From the NCBI GenBank assembly GCA_963850765.1, contig CAWKMN010000009.1, positions 744,001-808,000 of the forward strand: 64,000 nt of DNA. Direction: 5' to 3'. How positions within the stretch are numbered: position 1 is the first letter of the stretch; each line of letters opens with the position of its first letter. Source of the DNA: CAWKMN01 sp963850765. Its GTDB lineage: Bacteria > Chloroflexota > Anaerolineae > Aggregatilineales > Aggregatilineaceae. Below, piece by piece: positions 8,498 to 17,039 of this stretch. A program made the translations under genes and the position numbers. Under the pieces are notes generated by a model, which saw only the letters and a program-made list of their open reading frames with translations, was not told the origin of the DNA and searched no databases.

Positions 8498-9805
8498 GAC
8501 TTCTTCCGCAGCTCGTCCAGCAGTTCCGCGGCGCGCTGCGTCGTGATGCGATCCTCATCGACCATACGCCGGGTGATGAACAGCACCTCGTCGCCCACCG
8601 CACCCGCGGCGACGGCCATCTGCCGGGCGTGCAAACTCATATGGCCCTTCTGAATCCCCTCGGTAGCGAGCGCGCGGATCGCGGCGAGATTCTGCGCCAG
8701 GCCAACGGCAACGATCACCTGCGCCAGTTCGCTCGCGGACTCCACTCCGAGGATTTTGAGCGCAACTCGCGCCGTGGGATGGACTCGCGTCGCGCCGCCC
8801 ACCATCCCGACGGCGACCGGCAGTTCGATCCGTCCGCGCAGATTGCCCTGCTCATCGGCCCACCACTCGGTCATCGAGGTATAGTGACCACCGCGCGCAG
8901 CATAGGCATGTGCGCCCGCTTCGAGCGCCCGCCAATCGTTGCCCGTGGCGAGCGCGATCGCGTCCATGCCGTTCATCACGCCCTTGTTATGGGTGGTCGC
9001 GCGGTACGGATCCACCGCCGCGAACGCCGCCGCCTCGACAATCCCGCGCACCACGTCCGCGCCGTCCAGCTTGCTGGAGCCCAGCAACTCGGCCGGGACC
9101 AGGCACGAGGCGGCCGCCTTGCGCCGGTCGGCCAGATTGCTCAGGATGCGGAGATTCGACTCGCCCGCCGGTGATGGACTCGATGAGCGGAGCCAGCCGC
9201 TCGCAGGTGGTGTTGACCGCGTTCGCGCCCATCGCATCGCGCACGTCGAACAGCAGGTGAACGATCAGCATCGGTCCGACCGGCGTCTCGGGGAAGGGGC
9301 GCAGTTCGATGCCGCGCGCCCCACCGCCCAATTCGACCATCATCCGGTCGCAGCAGTTGGCCTCTTCCATCAGGTGATCGCGCGCGTCCCATACGCGCCC
9401 GGCTGCCGCATAGATGTTGTCCACGTCGAGTACCTGGATCTGGCCGATCATCACGGGATCATCGGCGTGGGTGATAAAGCCGCCGCCCGCGCGGACCAGC
9501 TTGGCCGCGAAACTCACCCCCGCGACAATGCTCGGCTCCTCCACCACCATCGGGATCAAATAGTCCTGCCCGTTGATCAGGAAATTCGTCGCGATGCCGA
9601 GCGGCAGCGCATGCACGCCGACCACGTTCTCGATCATATGATCGGCCTGCTGCGCGCCGAGGCCCGCCACGCCCAGCAGGACCGCCTGTTCCTCGCGATC
9701 GAGGTTGGCCCACTGCGCGACCATCGCGGCGCGTTCGGTGAGCGGACGCTGGTAGAAGCCTGGCAGCCGGGAGGATCGCCGCTGCGGTCGTGGTTCATTC
9801 GCCAT
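8494..9805 (-). CDS. Hydroxymethylglutaryl-CoA reductase, class II, one frameshift
   Basis: Reduces HMG-CoA to mevalonate (or works in reverse). Length restored across the break is about 435 residues, as for class II enzymes. The first frame starts MANEPRPQRR and has the class II block with catalytic Glu59 (HMIENVVG), then LPLGIATNFLINGQDYLIP, and the catalytic Asp in DAMGANAVNT. A one-base shift near 9165 follows LIESITGG. The next frame holds the catalytic Lys in THNKGVMNG and the catalytic His in HMSLHARQ. Start choice is moderate because the ribosome site is weak. With the HMG-CoA synthase at 4881 it supplies mevalonate, although no later mevalonate enzymes are in the window. Confidence 0.9.
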
Positions 9806-9832
9806 GTGTGATCCGTGTCCTTCTCTGAGCAG

Positions 9833-10040
9833 ATAGTTGGCAGTAGGCAGTAAACAGTAAACTATCAAACAGCAAACTGTGATCAGTTGCAGTTGACGGT
9901 TATCGGGAATCCGTAGAGCCTCGCCTTTCTCCTTGTGATGGGGAACGGATAGGAATAGGGTCCCCAAATGCATAACCTGCTCAGGAGCCGATCCGCCCCC
10001 GACTGCCAACTGTCAACTGTCTGCTGTTACTGTTTACTGT
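9833..10040. repeat. Low-complexity CAGT/ACTG dispersed repeat, two facing copies
   Basis: Tandem CAGTAAACAGTAAAC-like and GATCAGTTGCAGTTGACGG-like segments near 9840-9900 face ACTGTCAACTGTCTGC and TGTTACTGTTTACTGTAC near 10005-10040. The same word family recurs in other gaps here. It separates the HMG-CoA reductase and cupin genes. Confidence 0.55.
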
Positions 10041-10047
10041 ACACACC

Positions 10048-10368
10048 CTACCGGTAATCTTCTCGCGCGGGATAAAAAACGTCGAACACCGTGCAGGCGG
10101 TCAGCGCCCGGCCGCTGTGCGGCGTATTGCCCGGAATGACCATAACCAGCCCGTTTTCCAGCACGCGGGGTTCGCCGCCGACCGTCAGTTCGAGCTGGCC
10201 GCTGATGACGACGGTGATCTGTTCGTGGGGATGCGCGTGCTCCGGCAGTACGGCCCCCGCGTCGATCTCCCAGATCGACACCGTCACGTGATCGGTATGG
10301 ACAAATTTGCCGTGGAATCCTTTCACGATTTCCCGTGCCGCGATTTCCGACAAATTCGTGATTGTCAT
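10048..10368 (-). CDS. Small cupin-domain protein
   Basis: A single-domain cupin of 106 residues. The start is MTITNLSEIAAREI, chosen because AGGAGGATCAGTC stands directly before it; the open frame extends 20 codons further upstream without a ribosome site. The metal-binding first motif reads LPEHAHPHEQITVVISGQLE and the second PGNTPHSGRAL, so the usual His and Glu ligands are present. It ends FYPAREDYR. Such cupins act in sugar or small-molecule binding, isomerisation or dioxygenation; the sequence does not say which. Confidence 0.8.
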   Translation of the reverse strand: MTITNLSEIAAREIVKGFHGKFVHTDHVTVSIWEIDAGAVLPEHAHPHEQITVVISGQLELTVGGEPRVLENGLVMVIPGNTPHSGRALTACTVFDVFYPAREDYR

Positions 10369-10520
10369 GACTGATCCTCCCTGCGAGATCAACGGTTGCA
10401 CAATGGTGTGGATTGGGCTATTAATCAACCTGGATGCTGAAAATTTCTGCCGTGTTCTTGATCATCTGTACGCGGATCGACTGACGCCGGTCGATCCATA
10501 GAATACTTTGGAAGACGATC

Positions 10521-10982
10521 ATGGACCACTGGGACCGGACCGGTCTTGATTATCCAGAACCTGACGCTTCACCATCCCTGATGGAAACCACAAAACTCCT
10601 CGGATTCACGTTCGAAGCCGCCGACAATGGGATTTGTACGATCCTACCCATGGGGAAAATTTCGCCCGGCCTGGTATCAGCGGTCGCCCAGTTCCTGGTG
10701 ATGCATATCAGCGAGTGCGGCCTGCCTGCCGGCGTGCTGCTGGATATGCGCGCCAACGATCTTCTCAGCATTGTCCGGCTCAGCAGTCTGGTTGATGTGC
10801 TGAGCGGTTTTGGCATGCCCCTGGCGATTTTGTTCGGCCAGTACGAGCAGCAAATGCTGGCCGATCTGCTGCATAATACGCTGGCGCAAAAAGATTATGT
10901 CGCCTACTTCGTCGATCCGGCGCAGGCCCGCGCCTATCTGCTGCTCAACGCCGCGCTAAACCAGCCGGTGCAGATGCAGTAG
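10521..10982 (+). CDS. STAS-like single-domain protein
   Basis: A 153-residue soluble protein. After a 25-residue polar leader, strand-helix alternation (GICTILPMGKISPGL, then PAGVLLDMRANDLLS, then MPLAILFGQYEQQMLADLL, then YVAYFVDPAQARAYLLL) matches the layout of SpoIIAA-like STAS domains. The conserved phosphorylatable Ser of anti-anti-sigma factors is not evident. GGAAG stands eight bases before the ATG. It is divergent from the cupin gene and has no operon partner. The STAS assignment rests on pattern, not recognised identity. Confidence 0.5.
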   Translation: MDHWDRTGLDYPEPDASPSLMETTKLLGFTFEAADNGICTILPMGKISPGLVSAVAQFLVMHISECGLPAGVLLDMRANDLLSIVRLSSLVDVLSGFGMPLAILFGQYEQQMLADLLHNTLAQKDYVAYFVDPAQARAYLLLNAALNQPVQMQ

Positions 10983-11022
10983 CTGGCATATTTATGTCGG
11001 GTTGAGCCACTTTCGCCATGAG

Positions 11023-11150
11023 TTAGCCCCTCCCTAAATCCCTCCCCACAATGTGGAGAGGGACTTTAAGTTCTCCACTTCCCTGCGTGCCAGCACGCTG
11101 GGGAGAAGGGGTGGACCGAAGGTCGGACGGGGATAGGGGCTAACCCCCCA
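11023..11150. repeat. TAGCCCCTCCCTAAAT-type hairpin repeat
   Basis: A variant of the CCTCACC family: TAGCCCCTCCCTAAATCC at one end and GGGGATAGGGGCTA at the other, with CACAATGTGGAGAGGG and CCAGCACGCTGG inner hairpins. It sits between convergent genes (STAS-like protein and AI-2E permease). Confidence 0.7.
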
Positions 11151-11165
11151 CATGCATCACCTGTA

Positions 11166-12506
11166 CTAGCTCCGCTCGTTGCCCAGGAGCGACCGCACCA
11201 GCGCCAACGCCTGCGCCACCGTCAGCGCCAGGATCGCCAGCCAGACCGCCTGCTGCCCGCGCGCCGCCTGTTCGATGGCCGGCGAAGGCGGCATGATGAT
11301 CTCGATGCTCTCCCCGTCTTGCAGCGCGAACGGGTCGCGCCCTTCGGCGTGGATCGCCGCGGCCTGTCCGGGCGTCAGCTTTTCGGGACGATAGACGTCG
11401 GCGGTCACGACGGCGTAGGCCGAGCCATTGGGGCGTTTTTGCACCACAATCGCCGCGACGCGCGCGTTAAGCATGTCATACACATACATCTCGCGGACAA
11501 GCACCATCACCACGATCGCCAGCGGCAGCGCCAGCACCACACCCAGGAACCCGAACAGCGTCGCCCCGATAATTTGCGCGATCAGGATAGTCGCCGCCGG
11601 GATCGCGATCTGCCGGCTCATGATGCGCGGCATGATGATATTGCTCTGAAACTGCTGGGTGACCAGATAGGCCAGGATGGTGAACGGCACCAGGATTGGA
11701 TCTTCGGCCAGCGCGATGATCACCGCCGGGATGACGGCGATAATCGAGCCGAAGTTGGGGACAAACTCCATCAGCCCCGAGACCACGCCGAGCGCCACGG
11801 CATTCGGCAGGCCCAGGATCACGCCGGTCACGAACGTGATCAGCACGCCGCTCATCATCATCGAGATCAACTGGCCAACGAACCAGCGCTGGAGCATCTG
11901 GCCGAGCATCCCGAAGATCTCAAAGGCGCGGGGCCGATAGCCGCGCGGGACGAGCGTCAGCAGCCCGGCCAGGTAATCGCCCGGCTCGGTGATAAAAAAC
12001 ATGGCGATAAAAAATACGAACACGAGGTTGGTGATCGCGCCGCCGAGCCCGCCCAGAAACGGGAAGATCTGGCGCGACATATCGCCGGCCTGCTCGATCA
12101 GGAAGTCGGACACGTCGCCTTCGGTGGTTTTGTCCCACTCGACGGCGGGCATCCAGTCGTTGTCGAGCGCCAACTCGTTGTAGCTATCCTGGGCGCTGTC
12201 CAGAAAATCGGGGAGCTGGTTCACAAGATCCGTCACCTGCTCCACGAACACCGGCACGATCAGCACCAGCACCAGCACGATCAAGGCGATCGTGCCGACC
12301 AGCGCGATCAGGATGCTCAAGCCCCGGCTGAACCCCCAGCGCTGGAGCCGCTGCACCGGGATTTGCAGCACGATCGCCACGATAATCGCCAGAAACGTCA
12401 GCAGAAAAATGTCGCGCAGTGTCCACAGCGCCAGGCCCAGCGTGATCAACACCAGCGTGATCACGACCCGCAGCGTCCATTCGCCCAGGGTGAGGTGTGT
12501 TTGCAT
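11166..12506 (-). CDS. AI-2E family permease
   Basis: A 446-residue polytopic membrane protein of the AI-2E (PerM/TqsA) family. Helices start with VVITLVLITLGLALWTL at residue 14 and LTFLAIIVAIVLQIPV near 35. The soluble segment from about 90 to 150 precedes the conserved core FVPNFGSIIAVIPAVIIAL near 240 and VTQQFQSNIIMPRIMSRQ near 280. An unusual C-terminal extension follows residue 340: a soluble part with DVYRPEKLTPGQAAA and a final helix VWLAILALTVAQALALV. Substrate is unknown; family members include autoinducer-2 exporters and sodium/proton antiporters. A small one-helix protein is encoded just upstream. Confidence 0.85.
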   Translation of the reverse strand: MQTHLTLGEWTLRVVITLVLITLGLALWTLRDIFLLTFLAIIVAIVLQIPVQRLQRWGFSRGLSILIALVGTIALIVLVLVLIVPVFVEQVTDLVNQLPDFLDSAQDSYNELALDNDWMPAVEWDKTTEGDVSDFLIEQAGDMSRQIFPFLGGLGGAITNLVFVFFIAMFFITEPGDYLAGLLTLVPRGYRPRAFEIFGMLGQMLQRWFVGQLISMMMSGVLITFVTGVILGLPNAVALGVVSGLMEFVPNFGSIIAVIPAVIIALAEDPILVPFTILAYLVTQQFQSNIIMPRIMSRQIAIPAATILIAQIIGATLFGFLGVVLALPLAIVVMVLVREMYVYDMLNARVAAIVVQKRPNGSAYAVVTADVYRPEKLTPGQAAAIHAEGRDPFALQDGESIEIIMPPSPAIEQAARGQQAVWLAILALTVAQALALVRSLLGNERS

Positions 12507-12519
12507 GGCAGGCCCGCGT

Positions 12520-12729
12520 TTAGAGGGCGATCTTGTCCATGATCAACAGCAGAAAGAAGCCGGCCAGGCTGGTCAGCAGAAAGCAGCCGACGGACACGAA
12601 CATCCGCTCCGCCGCCGTCATGCCGAACATGCGATCGCTGACGCCGGTCGGCGCGATCTGATCCAAATCCACGGCGATGTGTTCTTCTTCCAATGCCTGA
12701 CGGCGCAGATCATCCAGACCACCGGCCAT
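12520..12729 (-). CDS. Small single-helix membrane protein upstream of AI-2E permease
   Basis: A 69-residue protein starting MAGGLDDLRRQALEEEH with GGAGGG upstream. The N-terminal half is acidic and soluble; the C-terminal third is one membrane helix (VGCFLLTSLAGFFLLLIM). It ends thirteen bases before the permease start codon, so the two are likely co-transcribed. No family recognised. It may be an accessory subunit of the permease, which is inference from position. Confidence 0.6.
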   Translation of the reverse strand: MAGGLDDLRRQALEEEHIAVDLDQIAPTGVSDRMFGMTAAERMFVSVGCFLLTSLAGFFLLLIMDKIAL

Positions 12730-12754
12730 TGTTTGCTCCCTCCACAAATAGACA

Positions 12755-13012
12755 GGCTTTGAGTTGTGAGTTATGAGTTTTGAGCTTCCCACTGACTGCC
12801 GCATCCCCGTAGGTTTCGCGGTTATCTGTAGGGGCGACCCGGTTGGTCGACCAGGGCGGGTTTGTTAACCCGCCCCTACTGCCATGTCCCATAAGGATCG
12901 GGTAACTCCTGGTTGTAGGGGCGTATCGCAATACGCCCCTACAGAATACCCGATGACTACGGGACGAGGCATTAACTCACAACTCAAAACTCATGACTCA
13001 TCACCCATAGCA
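12755..13012. repeat. Repeat cluster with perfect TGTAGGGGCGTAT palindrome
   Basis: Flanked by TTTGAGTTGTGAGTTATGAG-type words and their inverse near 12975-13000. Inside are a TGTAGGGGCG element with GGGCGGGTTTGTTAACCCGC (12827-12882) and a perfect 30-base palindrome, TGTAGGGGCGTAT-CGCA-ATACGCCCCTACA (12915-12944). No gene is present in the 320-base gap. Confidence 0.75.
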
Positions 13013-13017
13013 TACTG

Positions 13018-13047
13018 AAAAAACGCCGGGCCGCAAGGCGTCACCCG
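13018..13047 (-). terminator. Rho-independent terminator of the HD-domain gene
   Basis: On the minus strand a GCCGGG/CCCGGC stem is followed by GTTTTTTC, five bases after the stop codon at 13052. Confidence 0.65.
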
Positions 13048-13051
13048 GCCG

Positions 13052-13789
13052 TTACCATTCGCTGACGGCCTGTTCGGCCTCGGGCAGAAACCACACCTGG
13101 AACGAGCGTTTGCTGCGGAATAAGCTGTCGCTGAGCCCGGTATGCATCGCCGGGAACAACCACGCGTCGTCCATCACCCGCCAGAGCGCCGTCGGCAGCG
13201 CGGTCTGGTGGGTGCTGTGCGAGACCCGCCGGATGATCCCCGCCGCGCCGAGCTTATCCAGATGATCGGCGTCGGCCAGGATATTGCGCAGCGGCTCCTT
13301 GCCCTCTTTCAAAATCGCCGCCTGGATCGACGCGATCTGCTCCGCACTCAAGTAACCCTTCAACACATCGGCCGCGAACTGGGCCCCGGCCTGTTCGTGC
13401 GGCTCGCCCGTGCGGAACTCGTCCAGCTTGGCGACGTCGTGACACATGCCCGCCACGAACGCCAGCGCCGGATCGATCCCTTCCGCCTCGGCCATCGCCA
13501 CGGTCAGCCCGGTGACGCGCAGGGTATGGCCCCACGAGTGAGGCCAGCCGCGATGCCAGGACGACAGCCGCGCGCGCGCCTTCGCCATGACCTGCTCGCA
13601 GATCGCGTCCGGGGGTGGGGCGTTGAGCCATTCTGACTTCAATTGATCGATAAAACGCGCAATAAGCGGCGATGGTTCGTCGTCCGTCAACCGCTCGGCC
13701 CACTCATCCGCCGACTGGATAAGCTGGTCCGCGCCGACCTGCATCCGGTACATCAGTTCGCGCATCGCCTCGTTATTGTTATCGCTCAT
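13052..13789 (-). CDS. HD-domain phosphohydrolase
   Basis: A 245-residue protein with an HD domain from about residue 80. Metal ligands are His in HSWGHTLRV, the HD pair in GMCHDVAKLDEF, and a following region LGAAGIIRRVSHSTH. The HD superfamily hydrolyses phosphomonoesters or nucleotides with divalent metals; this one has no attached sensor. The N-terminal 60 residues are helical and polar. It lies opposite the CHAD gene with a 146-base divergent gap. Substrate is not predictable. Confidence 0.75.
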   Translation of the reverse strand: MSDNNNEAMRELMYRMQVGADQLIQSADEWAERLTDDEPSPLIARFIDQLKSEWLNAPPPDAICEQVMAKARARLSSWHRGWPHSWGHTLRVTGLTVAMAEAEGIDPALAFVAGMCHDVAKLDEFRTGEPHEQAGAQFAADVLKGYLSAEQIASIQAAILKEGKEPLRNILADADHLDKLGAAGIIRRVSHSTHQTALPTALWRVMDDAWLFPAMHTGLSDSLFRSKRSFQVWFLPEAEQAVSEW

Positions 13790-13935
13790 ACCCAGACTTG
13801 TTCCTCTTTTGAAACGCCTGCGGTTAAATGCTGATCATAATCGAGAGCGTACTTTGCAGGGCTAGTATATACTAGAATCAGTTCGCTGATCGAAATTCCA
13901 CAGCCCATCCTTCGCGGGATAAGGAGTGCGTGCGT

Positions 13936-15210
13936 ATGGCCGATTTTGCCCTCTCTGAGCATGAACGAGAGTCGCTTGCCTATTTCCGTGATCGCGGCCA
14001 GCCGGTGCAGGCCCGCCGCGCGCAGATCGTCCTGCTCAGCGCTGAGGGTTTGACCGCTGCCCAGATCGTGGACGCCGTCCAGATGAGTGAGAGCTATGTC
14101 TACCGCATGCGGCGCGACTGGAAAAAGCTGCGCCTCGGCATGTTCCCGACCGAGCCAGACGGCGGGTCAAGTGTAGCCGAGGTCACGGCGAATGTTCAAA
14201 TTTCCGCAGACGGATCCACACCCACCGCCGACGAGGCGGCTCCGCGCCTGCCGCTCGAATTGCGCGAAACAGTGGGGATGCTGCCTGACGACGCCATGGC
14301 CGAGGCCGGGCGCAAGGTGCTGCACTTCCAATTTGAGCGGATGCTGCTGCACGAAGCCGGCAGCCGCCTGGGGGACGACATCGAGGCCGTGCATGATATG
14401 CGCGTCGCCACGCGCCGGATGCGCAGCGCCTTTCGCCTGTTCAAGCCGTACTTCAAGCCGCGCGCCATCAAGCTGTATAACCACGGGCTGCGCGATCTCG
14501 CCGCCCTGCTGGGCGAGGTGCGCGATCTCGACGTGCTGATGGAAAATGCCCAGCACTATCTGGAGTCGCACCCGGAATCCAACCTCGATCCGCTGATCGC
14601 CATCTGGCAGAAGCGTCTGAACAAAGCCCGCCGCAATCTGGTCCGCCACCTGGAAAGCAAGTCGTTCGGGAAGCTGGTCAAACGCTTCCACGAGTTCCTG
14701 ATCACGCCCGGCGAAGGAGCGCGTTCGCTGCCGGACCCGGATGAGGCCGTTGCCTTCCAGGTGCGCCATGTCGCGCCGCGCCTGATCTACGAGCTTTACG
14801 AGCGAATCCGCGCTTACGATCCGGTGCTCGACGGCGCGCCGCTGTCCACCCTGCACGCCCTGCGCATCGACTTCAAGCGGTTCCGCTATGCGCTCGAATT
14901 CTTTGAGGAGATCCTGGGGCCGGAAATCAAGCAGGTTATCAAGGAGTGCAAGGCCATGCAGGATCACCTGGGCGATCTGAACGATACCCAGGTGGCCGGG
15001 ACTCTGCTGCACGATCTGATCGAGCAGTACCAGCATGATTACAGTGGGGTTCCGGTCTTCATGCGCCCGGACATGTCCGGCGTGATCGCCTATGGGCTGG
15101 TCGTGGAGGACGAACAGCAGCGGCTGCTCGATAAGCTGCCGGCGGCCTGGGCGAAGTTCAACCGCGACGAGGTGCGCCGCAATCTGGCGCTGGCAGTGGC
15201 CGCATTGTGA
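13936..15210 (+). CDS. Helix-turn-helix plus CHAD domain protein
   Basis: A 424-residue protein. Residues 1 to 70 resemble the helix-turn-helix found in IS630-type transposases and related regulators (ARRAQIVLLSAEGLTAAQIV, then SESYVYRMRRDWKK). From about residue 115 to the end is a CHAD domain, a helical polyphosphate-binding module, with conserved basic and His positions in EAVHDMRVATRRMRSAF and LHALRIDFKRFRYALEFFEE. The ATG at 13936 is preferred over a GTG two codons earlier because of the spacing from AAGGAG. CHAD proteins usually sit with polyphosphate or CYTH enzymes; none is nearby. Joining a DNA-binding motif to CHAD suggests a polyphosphate-linked regulator, which is inference. Confidence 0.8.
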   Translation: MADFALSEHERESLAYFRDRGQPVQARRAQIVLLSAEGLTAAQIVDAVQMSESYVYRMRRDWKKLRLGMFPTEPDGGSSVAEVTANVQISADGSTPTADEAAPRLPLELRETVGMLPDDAMAEAGRKVLHFQFERMLLHEAGSRLGDDIEAVHDMRVATRRMRSAFRLFKPYFKPRAIKLYNHGLRDLAALLGEVRDLDVLMENAQHYLESHPESNLDPLIAIWQKRLNKARRNLVRHLESKSFGKLVKRFHEFLITPGEGARSLPDPDEAVAFQVRHVAPRLIYELYERIRAYDPVLDGAPLSTLHALRIDFKRFRYALEFFEEILGPEIKQVIKECKAMQDHLGDLNDTQVAGTLLHDLIEQYQHDYSGVPVFMRPDMSGVIAYGLVVEDEQQRLLDKLPAAWAKFNRDEVRRNLALAVAAL

Positions 15211-15336
15211 TCAGAATATTGATTCTGATAATTTAAGCTTATAGGAACTAATATCCATAGGTGGTTGATAGCGAGAGACGTCCTTAGCGATAGGAGGTCT
15301 CCAAATATCATTGATGATAGTTTAGCGGGATGAAAT

Positions 15337-16638
15337 TCAGATTGACTTGAGATATTCGGCCAGATCGGCAATCTCTTCTCTGGTCAGCCCAAGACCGAAC
15401 AGTACATTGTAGTGCCCAATCACGTCTTCCAGTGTGGCGAAGCGTCCATCGTGGTAAAAACCGCCGCCCATAAGCGGCCACTGCCCGGCCAGCGGTGCGG
15501 TGCGATACCAAGTGCGGGTGATCGCATCGCCTGAAAATCGTCTATTCCCAATTCTTCCGCGCTGTGCAGCCATGCCCCGGCTCGCTGAAAAGCGGCGGAA
15601 CGTGGCAGGTTGCACACTGCGCCTTCCCGGTGAAGAGTTCCTCGCCGCGCGCCGCAGCTTCAGCATCAAAACTACCGTCTGGAGCGGGAGGTGCGGAAAG
15701 CGACAGCTGGTAAAAGAGCAATCCGGGCAGCTTGGGAGTCACCAAATCGGGTGAGTGGGTGATATGGCGGAAACCGGCCTTAGCGCTAGTGGGAACTGAT
15801 CAGCGTTATCGAGGCGTGGATCGTAGAATGTGCCCTGACCGTGCATCAGAACATGGCAACATACCATTCCATTAGGTGACGGATCCCCAGCCAGTCCACG
15901 TATGAAGGTTGATCCCGGAAAGGCCAAATGCAGGAGGCAGCAGAGTCGCCGCTGAGCCGCCATCGGGGCGGGTTGCTTTACCGTCCAGGACCAGTTCAGC
16001 GTCGAATTTGCCAGGTCCCCAACTATTGAGCACCTGACGAAAAGTAGTATCGTTCACGCCCAGATGTCCTGAATAATATCAGATCAGGAGCCAGGGCAAT
16101 GATCGCACCGACATTCAGATCGCGAATAGCCCATCCATCCAGACGTGCTCCAATGCCCGGAGCGAACGAGTCATCCACTGTGGAGTGACACAACGCACAT
16201 TGAATGCCAATCGATTGCAGATTTCCAGCATCGTCAAAAAAGCCGGTTACACCTACCACTGCATTGAGTTGGAGCAGGGCCAGCGTGGTCGCTGGATCAT
16301 CCAGATTCACCTCGCCTGCGCTGATCTGGTCAGCCAAATCGGCCGGCAGGGCCTCGGCATCTACCTTCAAGCCGACGGACAGCGCTGTATTGGGACTAAC
16401 TCCCGGCCCAACGCCGCCAAGTTGTTCTCCCATGATACCCTGATGAAGCTTGAGTGTGTCACCCCAGAAGACTTCATCACCAAAGGTATCGATCGGAAGG
16501 ATCGCGGCACTCGTAAAAGATTTCTATTACGATATTCTGATGCGCTGCTATACCTGAGAAAGCTAACCCCAGAGCCAGAAGAACGAGCAGCACACCGACA
16601 AAACTGACGAGCACGAGAATGCGTTTCCTAAGTCGCAT
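15337..16638 (-). CDS. Di-heme cytochrome c, peroxidase-like, at least four frameshifts
   Basis: An exported or membrane-anchored c-type cytochrome read across several broken frames. The ATG at 16638 gives a basic N-terminus and a hydrophobic helix (ILVLVSFVGVLLVLLALGLA). A shift near 16520 leads to FGDEVFWGDTLKLHQGIMGE and the first heme site CALCH. Shifts near 16070, 15870 and 15790 follow, then a second heme site CATCH and, after another shift near 15575, TAPLAGQWPLMGGGFYHDGR, ATLEDVIGHYN and LAEYLKSI. This ending is typical of the MauG/cytochrome c peroxidase group. The number of breaks is the highest of any full gene here, so true decay cannot be excluded. Confidence 0.65.
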
Positions 16639-17039
16639 CTCCTTCATCTCCTAAACTAGAACACGATACTGACCGGACGGGAGAATACTCAACGAGAATT
16701 TGGGAAGACATGAGGTCAAGCTAACGAGCCAGGAAAAAGTCGATATAAGAGATTACGATAAGAAAGCGGGATTTGGATTTTTTATGATAAATACCGATTA
16801 AATTCACTATTAGCGCATAAGCATTTTGGCGCTGCTCACACCACCTCCGATTATTGCCTCTAAAGCGTGTTACGAACTTTGGTAAATCGTTTCCTATCGA
16901 TACTCGTCTCGTGTTTACCACTCCCTAATTCTCTCCCGCACGCGGAGAGGGACTTCTCGCGCGCTCCCCTTTCCCCGTACACGGAGAAAGGGGTCAGGGA
17001 AAGGGGTAAAAATGCATAACACGCTCTAGTCAATGCAGC
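16639..17039. repeat. Gap of 400 bases: AT-rich upstream part, then a hairpin repeat
   Basis: The part from 16640 to 16915 is AT-rich and holds only a 66-codon frame on the minus strand without a ribosome site or resemblance. From 16918 to 17012 lies a CCCTAATTCTCTCCC-type hairpin repeat (a variant of the CCTCACC family) that abuts the 3' end of the next minus-strand gene. Confidence 0.55.

Noticed and set aside
16721..16921. 66-codon minus-strand frame upstream of the cytochrome gene
   Set aside because: No ribosome site, start codon lies in a repeat edge, AT-rich low-information sequence.
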